Below the pieces are notes generated by a model. That model did not search any database and was not told the DNA's origin. It saw nothing but the letters and a program-made list of their open reading frames with translations. A DNA stretch of 64,000 nt from Daucus carota subsp. sativus (Eukaryota > Streptophyta > Magnoliopsida > Apiales > Apiaceae): NCBI RefSeq assembly GCF_001625215.2, contig NC_030381.2, forward strand, positions 54,423,214 through 54,487,213, written 5' to 3'. This document shows positions 12,031 to 22,310 of the stretch, in pieces (position 1 is the stretch's first letter; each line of letters opens with the position of its first letter). The position numbers were made by a program, and so were the translations under genes.

Positions 12031-12836
12031 TAATACTGATCGCCTATGGCAGCTGCTGTATCAGGTGACAATGTATACGCTATCTAGAACCAATTTTTAT
12101 TTTTATTTCTTTTGAATCATGAAAACTTGCCATCTTAACAGAGATGACTGATATGATTTATGTAGATATTTCTGTCCAGTCACATGTCAATTCTTACATT
12201 CTATAGGCAATTAATACTGAAGCTCTGAATGAAATTTCTATTGCTAAGAGTTCTCATTCAGTTAGATCACATGAATCTTGATTAGCATAAGAGGAAATGT
12301 TCGCATATGAACAGTTGATGTATAATCAGATTTATCGAGTACTTCTCCCCCACTTACAATACAATTATTACTTTTCGTACACTCTTTACCAAGACTAAGA
12401 TCAACAGGCAGTGATCACTTACTGGTCACTCTGATGTAACATATGTTTCTTATAGCTGTCACTTAGTAGATGGGCAATGACTATAGTAGCCTCATGGGCA
12501 CCACTTCATCTACCAACCACATGGTGAAGAGAAGTCACACTCAACCTAGGAACACAATTCTCCCCATTACCAAAACAAAAAAGAGTGTCTTGGTGCATGT
12601 GGTTCCATTACTTTGAACCTTTCACGTGTTCCGTGAATTTAACTCGACAGAATCATTTATGTGTAAACACCTAGGTCCTCACCAAGCCTGACCTTCTAGC
12701 GTTTATAAACTGAACGCAAAGCACTCCCCTTCCTCACAAATCTTCCCCCATCCCGAAACAATCATCGTTCATTCATTCTTTAACTCCTCTTGTTCCTTCA
12801 AACTTCTCTTCACACTCTCAAAAGACAGGGAGAGTC
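12031..12836. promoter_or_regulatory. Intergenic and promoter of the arabinogalactan protein gene
   Basis: No ORF of note. Near the gene are a G-box CACGTG (12623-12628) and a TATA-like GTTTATAAAC (12701-12710), ~130 bp before the ATG, followed by a C/T-rich leader. These placements are typical of a plant promoter; use is inferred. Confidence 0.45.
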
Positions 12837-13226
12837 ATGGCACTCTCACGTGCCATATTACTCATGCTTACCTTGTCATTCATGCTCGCTGTCTTGTCTT
12901 CTGGTCAAGCTCCAGCCATGTCCCCCTCCACCACCATGGCACCGCTACCTCTGGTGATGTTACCTACTCCGACCATACCACCTCCTACAATGCTGGCACC
13001 ATCACCAATGGCTAGTCCGCCTAACACGGTGACTCCTCCAGCCATGAGCCCTGAGTCGATCAATTCACCACCTGCGCCAATGGCACCTGCAATGGGACCC
13101 ACGGCACCGACACCTTCCATGACGGGCACACCACCCATCGCATCCACTCCAGGCTCTGCAGCTTTCAAGCATAAGAGCAGCCTGTCCATGCTTGCATTGT
13201 TAGGAGCAGTAGTAATTCTAGTTTAA
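12837..13226 (+). CDS. AGP: Classical arabinogalactan protein
   Basis: A single-exon ORF of 129 residues with the three-part plan of classical AGPs. Residues 1-23 form a signal peptide (hydrophobic LLMLTLSFMLAVLSSG, cleavage likely before QAPAMS). The mature part (about 24-105) is rich in Pro, Ala, Ser, Thr and Met, with scattered AP, SP and TP dipeptides that direct proline hydroxylation and arabinogalactan addition. The C-terminus has a small-residue omega region (GSAA), a short basic spacer (KHK) and a final hydrophobic segment (SMLALLGAVVILV), the signal for GPI anchoring. The product would sit on the outer plasma membrane or in the wall. AGPs are low in sequence similarity, so no specific orthologue is named. 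Confidence 0.88.
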   Translation: MALSRAILLMLTLSFMLAVLSSGQAPAMSPSTTMAPLPLVMLPTPTIPPPTMLAPSPMASPPNTVTPPAMSPESINSPPAPMAPAMGPTAPTPSMTGTPPIASTPGSAAFKHKSSLSMLALLGAVVILV

Positions 13227-14348
13227 GTTCTGTTGACGGTCTTACTTACCTCTAGTTAACGAGTAGTATATATGTATTATCTTGTGCTTTTGTTATTTCA
13301 CTTATCGGGTTGTAACTTGTGCATTTCTCCTAGAAATGAACTGACTGTTATATATGTTACAAATATCTCGCATAATTTTGAGTTAAGGCCAATAAGAATA
13401 CTTCTGTATTCAATTAATATACTGATTATTTGTTCATGTCAAATCAATTACCCAAATTTTCGCTATCTGACATATTTTCTATACCAGAGCCTGACGTCGA
13501 GCTATTTGTGGTAGTAAAAAATCTATATTTTAAGCACATAACCGATTTCTTCTGGTACAGCAGAGTTTAACATCGCACATCTCGATTCTCCACTGGTACA
13601 GCAAGAAGTTCGATTACAGAGATAGAGATGGAATACAGAATCCTGAAGTGGATCATAATAGCACGATATGAGAGACTGTGTAATATACCATGCAATGAAG
13701 CATCCCGTCACATGCGCATCAACGACATCAACTAGAGAAATCGCGTCCAGCAATGAAATGTTTATGCCACGAGTTCGACTCAAACTCGAACAAGTAATTT
13801 CAAGTAGATTCATGGTTTTTCATTTTAGACATGTGCCTTCGCAAGAAAAAATAGATATCAAATTCGAACTCCTTTACTAGAAACTCAGACTCGAAATTGT
13901 GGGGCTTTCATTTGAAGTGTGGTATGTAATATCTTCTATGTACAAAACCTGAAAAGTCTATGTTTGTGTGTGGTTTGAGAAATATATATTTGTTTGTGGC
14001 TTTCAAGTCAAAACTGAAAATTTTTTGTTTTTATGATAAAGCAGAAATTGATTTAAAAGTTAGAAATAAAAAAATAAATCATGAACTACTTAAAATCAGA
14101 AGTTTGTTTGTGTAATAAAGTCATAAATTATTTAAAAATCATAAATATATCATAAGCTACGTTTTTTCATTGACTTAATTTTTTTAATCGTTTTTTAGTA
14201 AAAGTTATCCTAAGTCATAAGTTGGTACCGTCCATAAATTACTTTTATTTTATTATTATATTTTTAATAACCCACAAATCATTAATAAATCAAAACTAGA
14301 TAAACATACATTTTAAACTCGCATCTTATAACATTAAGTCACGACAAG
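13227..14348. other. Intergenic, no gene seen
   Basis: Contains the AGP 3' region and AT-rich DNA. ORFs of 70-96 codons on both strands at 13523-13880 overlap each other, lack recognisable motifs and are probably chance. Confidence 0.5.
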
Positions 14349-15029
14349 TAGGGGTGTTAACGAAACGAATTCGAAACGAATACTATAGTTTTTGTATTTG
14401 TATTCGGTTTAAATATACATATTCGGATTTGTATTCGTTTATTATCCGAATAGTTATTTGTATTCGTATTTGTATTCGGTTAAGTTCACGAACTATTCAT
14501 ATTCGTTTAAGGCACTCATTTAAAAGAAAATAAAAAAAATAACTAAATTGCTGACACGTGACAAAAGTTATAAACTCCCATACTTCACCAATTCAAGCAA
14601 ACTATAAAAAGTACTAATAATACAGACTACAGTCATCCAACTCAAATAATATAAAATTCAAATTACTGATTGAACAAACCTGGATAAACCAGAAGGTGTG
14701 ACATTTTGTTTCTGATTTGTCGGTCTGTGCCTATAACCAGAAGAGCTCCCCTTACCAGTACATAATCTTATTAATTAAAAATATAATATTTTTCTATATA
14801 ATATAAAATAATATGTATATATATATATATATATATAATTTAATTTCCGAATAATTAAACAAATAGCGAATACGAATATTTATCTATTCGAATTTGTATT
14901 CGTTAACAAACCGAATATTTTTTAAGATTTGAATTCGTATTTGTATTTGTTAACAAACGAATACGAATAATGTTAAACGAATTCGAATACCGAATATTTC
15001 ATTAAATATTCGTTTCGTTAACAGCCCTA
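14349..15029. mobile_element. Non-autonomous hAT element with intact 8-bp target duplication
   Basis: The ends are TAGGGGTGTTAACGAAACGAAT and its inverted near-copy (TAGGGCTG... read from the other side). Both sides are flanked by ACGACAAG (14341-14348 and 15030-15037), a perfect 8-bp target-site duplication. The interior is made of CGAATA/TATTCG-type subrepeats around a (TA)n tract and has no transposase ORF. Confidence 0.9.
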
Positions 15030-15096
15030 ACGACAAGTAACAATTTCGAACTCAGCTAAACAACTCGTGGTCATATCAAATGTGCACCCACCCTAA

Positions 15097-15478
15097 GAGC
15101 ATCTCCAAGAGCCTCCTTATTGGCTCCTAAATATAATATAAAAAATATAGCTCTTAGTAATTTAGGACAAAGTTAAGAGTGTAAACTCCAACAATACTCT
15201 CTACATCTCTTCTCTATTTCATATTTTATTTATATATTGGGCTCCACTATACCAAAAGAGAGGGAAAGATGGAGGTTGATTGGAGGGAAGGATTTTTTTA
15301 TTGTAAAAAAATAAGTTAGGAGCCATGTGGTGACTCTTAACTTTGAGGAGAGAGGAGAAAGAAACAAGAGGCTCTTAAGATTTAAGAGACACTTAAGAGT
15401 CTCTTGGAGCAACATTTTGCTTCTCCCTCCTCAAATCTCAAGTTAGGAGCTTAAATGAAGAGGCTCTTGAAGATGCTC
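15097..15478. mobile_element. Tourist-like (PIF/Harbinger) MITE
   Basis: The ends GAGCATCTCCAAGAGCC and, inverted, GAGCATCTTCAAGAGCC are flanked by TAA on both sides (15094-15096, 15479-15481), the 3-bp duplication of PIF/Harbinger elements. Length 382 bp, no coding capacity. Confidence 0.88.
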
Positions 15479-16089
15479 TAACAAAATGATGGCCAGGCAA
15501 AGCTATAAGAGTCGAAAAATAGAATAACCACATCCACCAGCAAACAAAAGTTACTAAAAGTCCTGCAGACATGTAGTGCTCTGAAATAGGCTACCACGAG
15601 TTGCTAGTAGCTATTATTGTTGTAAAAGAGAAGAATCAAGAAAGAAGCCTCTGCGTGTGTCATTGTTTGTGTGGGTTGTTGGGTGAGTGTGGGGTTAAAG
15701 AGGGAGTGGGGGTGGGGAAGAATGTGCAGAGGTGTCTTTATATTGAAGGAGATATAAAAGCTTTGGGTTCCACCTGCAAGATAACAGTAATGGAATCAGA
15801 ATTTGTACCTTTCTTCCGATTCTTCACTTGGTGTAAAATCCTGCCTTTCACTTCTTTGTAAGCTGTAACTTCAAGCTTATAGAGGAGTCTATCCACAATA
15901 GATATCAATGACGGAAGATGCACCATTCAATTATAATGACGGAAAATTCTGAACTTCTCTGACAGGGCTCTTGAGGCCATCCATAGAAGTAAAGAACAAA
16001 CCTTCGTTGCATCGGTCTATATAGTGTGACCTCCGTAACTACAAGAGCATGTACTTTGACCTTCTAAAGTAATCTTTTGACAAGGTTTT
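15479..16089. other. Intergenic, no gene seen
   Basis: Small ORFs at 15601-15926 on both strands overlap and show no family motif. Nothing else is recognisable. Confidence 0.5.
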
Positions 16090-16825
16090 ACCAGGTATAA
16101 TATAGATTGATTATGATCTGAGATATTCCCTTCATCTGAGTCCAAAACTTGCCTAAAAAAATGGTAGCTTGATTATGTATATAGCAAAAGATTCAATGGA
16201 TTGACCTTGATAAATTACTATTAACTTTCAAGTTTGAACTATCTTCTTTGTTTTCTAGGACATTCAAAACAATCAGTACAAGGCGAAGAGTTTCTACTTG
16301 AGTAGCTACCGTGTAGTTTGCTGGGTGCAATTTTGAGGTCGTCTACCAAAATTTCTCGGAGCTTCTTGTTTTCTGCCATCAGCTCGTCAATAACTTGTTG
16401 GTGCTTTAAAACCTGAATAAAAAGAATGTTCAAATTTTCCTTCCACACAAGTTTTCGGCCTACAAAAGCAACATAAAGTCATTAGTAATGATACTTAAAA
16501 AAAAAAAAGATATCTTGCATAACATTAAAGGTGTGGTTATTTAGCATTCAATGATTCTGAAATACAGAGCAAGGGCCATGGAATGATGTGCTAAAGAATT
16601 TATCAATCAACCTTTCAATATACTGATTGAACTCTTACAGCTTGTCTCGTCTAGTCCATAAACTCGGTGGGATCTTTAGCCTTGTTAACTACACAGCTAA
16701 TTGATAAAATACGAAAGATTTCGCAACGGTTTATTGGTTGGTTTTCTGATGATCTATGTAGATATTAGCAAGCAAATCAGTAGCAGGAAGGCTTATGATA
16801 AAAAAGTACCCATGTTAAATGGCAT
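16090..16825 (-). pseudogene. 3' fragment of the glycine-rich/coiled-coil gene (copy of 31510-32696)
   Basis: The stretch is collinear with 31510-32696, but the intron between the last two exons is largely deleted. The last exon is still open (VLKHQQVIDELMAENKKL...SSPCTDCFEC) and ends at a stop near 16239. Only AENL of the preceding 13-residue exon is left; after it the sequence jumps, at a shared TTG, into what is intron in the complete gene. All 5' exons are missing, so this cannot make the full protein. At 16825 it abuts the 3' flank of the neighbouring F-box gene in an orientation opposite to that of the complete locus. Confidence 0.85.
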
Positions 16826-16996
16826 GAAAGAAACTAACGTAGCTATAAATAATTTTCCAATTTCAAAATACGAGCATAAGTCTGAGTATGAGCATAAGAG
16901 ATCTAAAGCATAGATCCCAAATCAGTAATAGTGGCTTTCTTGCCTTACACTTCTTTTAACTGGCCATGGGCCTTAATTGTCTTCTAAACTGGCAAA

Positions 16997-18328
16997 TCAT
17001 TTCTCTCTTAATAATGAACCAATTAATCGCTGAGGAGTTGTAGAGTGGTGACCAAGCGGAGGACTCTGGTTCTCTGAATAAATAGACGTCATTCCTTGAA
17101 GGAAAACCAGACTAGGCGTATAAGTATAGCAGTGCCTGCAGGTACGATGTGCAGTACCCGGAATGAACTCCAACTTATCTGTTTTCTGGTCATAGCGGAA
17201 AATCTTACCGTAACCATGTAATACAACCTCATCACCATACTTAAATCCTTGTTCCAAGTTCCGAGGACGCCAAAAATTATCAAATGGCCCCAAACGGTAT
17301 ATCTTACTCCAAAAACCACCACATACCTTGTCCTCATCCAAAGAATACACATGTAACACATCCGCTCTACCAGTTATACATGGTTCATAGGCCATTAAAG
17401 TAAGAAAATCCCTCATATTCAAGACTTTAAATATCTTTCTAAAATTAAAATTAAAATCATAATCAGAGGAGAAGCGAGGCAACAGCTTGAACCTGTTACT
17501 CGTAGCATCAAACTTGAGTGCGTTCAATGAAAAACACAAAGCATAGTTCCTACGAGCAGAACAAGTCTTGGCAGAACAAGTCCAATAAGGAGAATCCTTG
17601 ACCACGGTAGTTGGATTGAGTGAATCCCATGACTTACTAATAAGCATCTCGTAAACAGGATCATCAAAGCGGTAATGTAACCATGAAACAGAATTAACAG
17701 AGTAAACAGCATATCCATAACCTGAAGAACAACCTGACACTCGAGGCTTGTACGAGACAGCCACCTTGTAATCATTACTTATCGGATCAAAGCCGAGGCC
17801 AACCATATCCACGCGAACTCCTACTCCTAGGGGCGGAATGTGAATTTCCTTGGATTTGTGAATTGCGGGGTTCCACAAGGACAGAATGTTGCGAAAACGG
17901 ATGCAAACTAATCCATTGGCAGAACCGATCATACAGGACCCCCGATCCCTAGGAAAGGACAAAATCGCTTCGGTGCGGGACTGAATACTGATAATGCCTG
18001 CTCGATCAGCCACGACGCAGTCGCGGTGGTTAGGGTTTTGGCGAGTGCTGTGCTGATTTACAAACTGTGGATCGGAGAATAGAGATCGCCATGACTTGCA
18101 CACGCATTGGAAACGTACCGCTGATTTGATTGGGAGGCGTGTCAGTATCTCCGATTCGATCAATTCTTCCGGGAGCTGTGGACTCGTGGCTTCACTTATC
18201 TTTGCATCCAAATCTCGATTTCTCTTTCTCTTTCTCGGGGAAGATGATCGGATCCTTTTTACGCCCAACTTCTGCGACGGCGGTGATGCCGGCGTCGTTT
18301 CCGTTTTTGTTGTAGACGGTAACGTCAT
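16997..18328 (-). CDS. F-box protein with FBA-type associated domain, copy A
   Basis: Intronless ORF of 443 residues. F-box proteins are the substrate-binding subunits of SCF ubiquitin ligases; the F-box binds SKP1. A basic Ser/Arg/Lys-rich N-terminus (KRIRSSSPRKRKRNR, nuclear-signal-like) is followed by the F-box at about 52-95 (LPEELIESEILTRLPIKSAV, then CVCKSWRSLFSDPQF). The C-terminal part matches the F-box-associated pattern: ANGLVCI, LWNPA, GLGFDPISNDYKV, AVYS, and FLTLM...VYSLDED. The start MTLPS is favoured because the same ATG is kept in copy B, while upstream the frame differs by one base. Its close relative at 29532-30836 is inverted. A Tourist-like element begins ~80 bp upstream of the start codon. 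Substrate unknown. Confidence 0.9.
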   Translation of the reverse strand: MTLPSTTKTETTPASPPSQKLGVKRIRSSSPRKRKRNRDLDAKISEATSPQLPEELIESEILTRLPIKSAVRFQCVCKSWRSLFSDPQFVNQHSTRQNPNHRDCVVADRAGIISIQSRTEAILSFPRDRGSCMIGSANGLVCIRFRNILSLWNPAIHKSKEIHIPPLGVGVRVDMVGLGFDPISNDYKVAVSYKPRVSGCSSGYGYAVYSVNSVSWLHYRFDDPVYEMLISKSWDSLNPTTVVKDSPYWTCSAKTCSARRNYALCFSLNALKFDATSNRFKLLPRFSSDYDFNFNFRKIFKVLNMRDFLTLMAYEPCITGRADVLHVYSLDEDKVCGGFWSKIYRLGPFDNFWRPRNLEQGFKYGDEVVLHGYGKIFRYDQKTDKLEFIPGTAHRTCRHCYTYTPSLVFLQGMTSIYSENQSPPLGHHSTTPQRLIGSLLREK

Positions 18329-18410
18329 ACTTCTCGACTTCTGTGCCAGTGATACTTCTGATGACAGGAACCCTAATCTGTAGTTGTGGAAAGAAAAAAC
18401 ACGACTTTAA

Positions 18411-18980
18411 GGGGCCGTTTGGTTAGGGGTAACTGACAAAGGGAAAGGGAAACAACCCGTTTCATTCCCTTTGTTGTTGTTTGTTTCATGAAATCTGTCA
18501 TTCCCTTTCCCTTATTTTCGTTTTAGGTTTACCCCAAATCCCTTCTGATCCATTCCCCACCCCCCACCAGGTATTTCTTTTCCCTTTCCTGATTCTTATT
18601 TTATTTTCAATTATAATTTATTTCAAAAATCATTAACATTAAAAAATAATATGTAAAATATTTTTGAAGATCAAAAATAAATTTAAATTTAGTTTTTACA
18701 TATTAAAAATAATTTTAGTATAATTTATAAGTCAAGATATTTATAAAATTAATGAAATTATTAAATGATAAAATATATCAAATTATAAACGTAAATATAT
18801 TTGACTCTTTTGATATTATTTAATATTTAAAAATCAAATATAAAAATAATCATATAATTTTTCATTCCGTTTGCAGATCAAAACCAAACAGGTAATACAA
18901 TTCAGCATCATTCCTTTCCTTTCTCTTCGTTTCCCTTTCTGAATTCCATTCCGTTTCCTTAACTCGAACCAAACGGCCCC
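18411..18980. mobile_element. Tourist-like MITE immediately upstream of F-box copy A
   Basis: The ends GGGGCCGTTTGGTT and AACC(A)AACGGCCCC are inverted copies, and TAA flanks both sides (18408-18410, 18981-18983). Length 570 bp. The inner arms are also partly inverted (CCCTTTCC/GGAAAGGG-type tracts), with an AT-rich centre. No ORF. Confidence 0.85.
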
Positions 18981-19102
18981 TAAGTCCATTTTATAATTTG
19001 GATGAATAAAGATCGTATTCTTGTCGGTTTTATTTAATATAATTTAAATGATATATTAATATTTGAATCTATATCTCTCAAATATATTCAATGTATTATG
19101 AT

Positions 19103-20405
19103 CAGTGTGAAAATAGCAAATTGGTCCTAAGCGGTAGAAGAACCTTCTGGCGCTTAAGCGGTAAAACGGACGCTCAACAGGAATTTTAAGCGTGCCAATA
19201 AGCGGATTAAATAAATATAATTAAATATCTAGTTATAATATTAATATATTTAAAAATAATAGGGATCTTTTTAAAAATACCCATCTGTAAAATTATTTTT
19301 TTAAAAATACTACCATCTTTTTCATTGTTTTTAAAAATACCTTTTCATAAAAAAAAAATTTCAAAAATACGATTTGCAACTTTTGCAACCTCATTTGCAA
19401 CCTTGGGCGGCGCAGCCGTAAAAGTTGCAAATGAGGTTGCAAAAGTTGCAAATAAAAATGGAAAGTTGCAACTGTTGCAACTGCAATTGCAACTAGTTCA
19501 ACTGAAAACTGTAAGTTGCAAAAGTTGCAAATGAGGTTGCAAAAGTTGCAAATGAGGTTGCAAATGAAGTTGCAACTGCAGTTGCAACTTCATTTGCAAC
19601 TTTTGCAACCTCAATTGCAACTAAATGCAACTGAAAACTATATATAGTTGTAAATGAGGTTGCAAAAGTTGCAAATGAGGTTGCAACTTTTGCAACCTCA
19701 ATTGCAACTAAATGCAACTGAAAACTGTAAGTAACAACAGATGTATGGTGTGCCCATGGCGGGGCCATTAGATTACAATAGAATCAACTAAATGCAACCA
19801 TATGCAACTGAATACAACCATATGCAACCATATATGCAATTACAAATCCTGATTTCAAGTTTGAAAACTGGAACTTGAAATCAGGAATTCAGCTGCATAT
19901 GAAGTTGCAAAAGAGGTTGCAACACGGCTGGCGCCGCCTGTAGCTGCAAATGAGGTTGCAAAAGTTGCAAACAGTATTTTTGAATTTTTTTTTTATGAAA
20001 AGGTATTTTTAAAAATAATTCTGGAAGGTAGTATTTTTGAAAACAATAAAAGAAAAGGTAGGTAGTTTTGTAGATTTCCCAAAATAATATTATGTTGTGT
20101 TAAGAATATGCATTTTTAATATTTTTTATGAAATATAATTTTTTAATGTTTATAATATAATTATAGTTATATTATCAAAAAATTAATATTTCAAAATTAT
20201 TTTCAAAAAAAAATTAGCAAGTCAGCATCATTTTGACCGCTTAATTACCGCTTAATCCGCTTAACGATCGCTTAATACTCTTAATTGTCCGCTTAATTTT
20301 CAAAAATGCTTAATCTCCCGCTTAGTACAAAATCGAAGCGCTTTAGAAGCGATTCCGCTTAGGCGGCCGCTTAATCGGCCGCTTAATGTGCTTTTTACGA
20401 CACTG
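19103..20405. mobile_element. Non-autonomous hAT element carrying a nested Mutator-like element
   Basis: Ends CAGTGTG... and ...CGACACTG are inverted repeats flanked by a perfect 8-bp duplication ATTATGAT (19095-19102 and 20406-20413), as expected for hAT. Inside are many copies of a GCTTAAGCGG-like motif near both ends. Removing the nested insert leaves about 475 bp. No transposase. Confidence 0.88.
19262..20080. mobile_element. Mutator-like foldback element nested in the hAT element
   Basis: Flanked by a perfect 9-bp duplication AAAATAATA (19253-19261 and 20081-20089), typical of Mutator-like insertions. The ends start GGGATCTTTTT and GGGAAATCTAC and remain inverted copies over ~110 bp, followed by matching GGCGGCGC-type blocks. 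The core (about 19373-19990) is an array of GTTGCAA/TTGCAAC words in both orientations. One 91-codon ORF there encodes only VA(K/T)VA(N/T)-type repeats and is not a gene. Confidence 0.88.
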
Positions 20406-20413
20406 ATTATGAT

Positions 20414-21073
20414 ATATATAGATGGGGTTCACTTATTTATCTTATTTTAAAAATTAAGAAGTCATTTCGAGAAAAATATTAATATAAATTTTGTTCTAAA
20501 TATATGCAACTTATTTGCACAAATATTAGATATTAATATTAGTTATGATTATAATATCTAATTTGTAAATTTAACTATATCTATCTTTAATGAATTGGTA
20601 ATGATTAATACTATTAAAATTTTAAAATAAATCATGAATTTTAGTTTTATTTATAATATAATTTTTCATTTAAAACATAATTTCGATTCTTTTGGTCTGT
20701 ACCGGACTGAACCGAGTTTTTTCGATTCGGTCCATTATAGAATTTCGATCCAGAAAAAATTCAAATTTCGGTTATCAGTATATCCGGTTCGGTCCAAAAT
20801 GGGACCGAATGCTCACCCCTATTGTGTAGCATACTAGCTGTACTCCCTCGAACAAATTTCATTTACTTCAATTTTATATCATAAAAAAAAGGGGCTAGAC
20901 TATTTGAATACTAACAACTCCCTTTAACAAATTTCATTTACTTCAATTTTATATCATAAAAAAAAAGGGGCAGGCTATTTGAATACCAAGACATTGCCAA
21001 ATCTCAAACCTTGGCACAATGACCACTTATATCGTTATTTAAGATCTCGATAGTAAATCTTACATATCCGGTT
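20414..21073. repeat. AT-rich spacer with a two-copy 75-bp tandem repeat
   Basis: The repeat lies at 20843-20985: both copies run from CTCCCT through AACAAATTTCATTTACTTC and a poly-A tract to GGGGC...GACTATTTGAATAC. Just before it, 20780-20821 ends in ACCGAATGCTCACCCCTA, which resembles one hAT terminus; I found no matching second end. No gene. Confidence 0.65.
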
Positions 21074-21316
21074 TCACATGCTAGAATCTTTCACTTCATC
21101 CAAACAAAACATATCAATAATCGGAGTAGCCCGTTTCTTGTTTTCGTAAGTCAAGATAGTGAGATGCTCATTCATATTTACGAATAGATAGCTCGCTCCC
21201 CTCATCAATTCGATAGACCCAAAACTGAGGCAAGACTTTAAATCTTCCACACTAACATCGAATTTGATCACAGACAACAATACGAATTTTGTCCCAAAAA
21301 ATGACATGTCACGCAT
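21074..21316 (-). pseudogene. F-box-associated domain fragment
   Basis: An 80-codon ORF resembling the late part of an FBA domain: a KFDVSVEDLKSC segment (the usual 'FDV..E.F' strand), then ELMRGASYLFVN, and HLTILTYE, the usual 'L.L..Y'-type strand. It lacks the F-box and the first half of the domain and ends in a stop. AT-rich repeats replace any 5' part. Most likely a relic of another F-box gene, not a close copy of the two intact ones here. Confidence 0.45.
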
Positions 21317-21690
21317 TTTAATGTGTTCGGAAGAAGTACTTGTAGATATTATTTTTCAAATTTTTTTATTTTGTCTAAAAATATGAATCTTATATTTCCA
21401 TACAAAACAAAAAAATTTAAAAAATATTTATTATGTTTTGAAAGAATTTCTGTGTTATCATTTTGATATTGAAAATTCTAATAAAAAAGTGGACATGACT
21501 TATTTATGGTGTGCAACGGTAAAAATTAAATAATATAAATATTAAAATTTTATTTTCTGCGTTATCATTTTGGTATTGAAAAAATTACTAAGTATAAAAA
21601 TGATTTTATAATTTATTTTAACATAACCATTCAAAAAGTTAACATAAACTGATTAATCATGGTTACATAGTCAAATACTAGTGAATAAAG

Positions 21691-22310
21691 CCGCGCTTCG
21701 CGGTTGCGTAATGAAATTCTTAAAGATTTTGATACGAATTAATATTATAATTGCATAAAAAATATTTTGAGTCATGTTCCCATTAAAAATATCATTAATA
21801 AAAAAAATATTATAATTAATATAAAAATTTGTTTAAGTGACCCTCTTGTCAAACATAATAGTAATAAAAAAAATTGTTTGGCCCGTCCTACCATCAAAGA
21901 AAATATTAATCAATAATTATTATAATTAGAATAAAATTAAATATAATAATATAGATAAAAATTAAGTTTGAGCTGGTTTTTTGTCAAATACAATACTAAT
22001 AACAAAACATTATAATATAGATATTAGTTTGAGTCGCCCTACCGTCAAACACAATACTAATAAAAATTATTATAATTATGATAAAGTTAAAGATTATAAT
22101 TGGATAAAAATTATTTTAAGTTGTGGTCCAGTTTTAATAAAAAATATATTATAACTTAGATAAAAAAATAATTTTAGCCGCTTTCTCATCAAACATAATA
22201 CTAATAGAAAATTTATTATTATTTATTTAAATAAAAATTAATTTGGGCCCCACTCACCTCAAACACAATACTAATCAAGAATCAATTACATTATGATAAA
22301 TAAATAATTA
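21691..22310. repeat. Degenerate interspersed tandem array with a GC-rich palindrome at its head
   Basis: The palindrome CCGCGCTTCGCGG lies at 21691-21703. Downstream, a phrase like TTTGAGYCGCCCTACC followed by GTCAAACACAATACTAAT recurs at about 21831, 21880, 21966, 22028, 22111, 22171 and 22241, separated by 50-90 bp of AT-rich sequence. Copies are strongly diverged. No ORF. Confidence 0.6.

Noticed and set aside
13523-13880. Overlapping ORFs of 96 and 70 codons
   Set aside because: No motif, no splice context, opposite strands overlapping; likely chance.
15601-15926. ORFs of 86 and 62 codons on opposite strands
   Set aside because: Cys/Val/Gly-rich composition without family features; the minus frame lacks neighbouring exons.
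19493-19768. 91-codon ORF of VAKVANEVA-type repeats
   Set aside because: Lies in the GTTGCAA array of the nested Mutator-like element; low-complexity translation.
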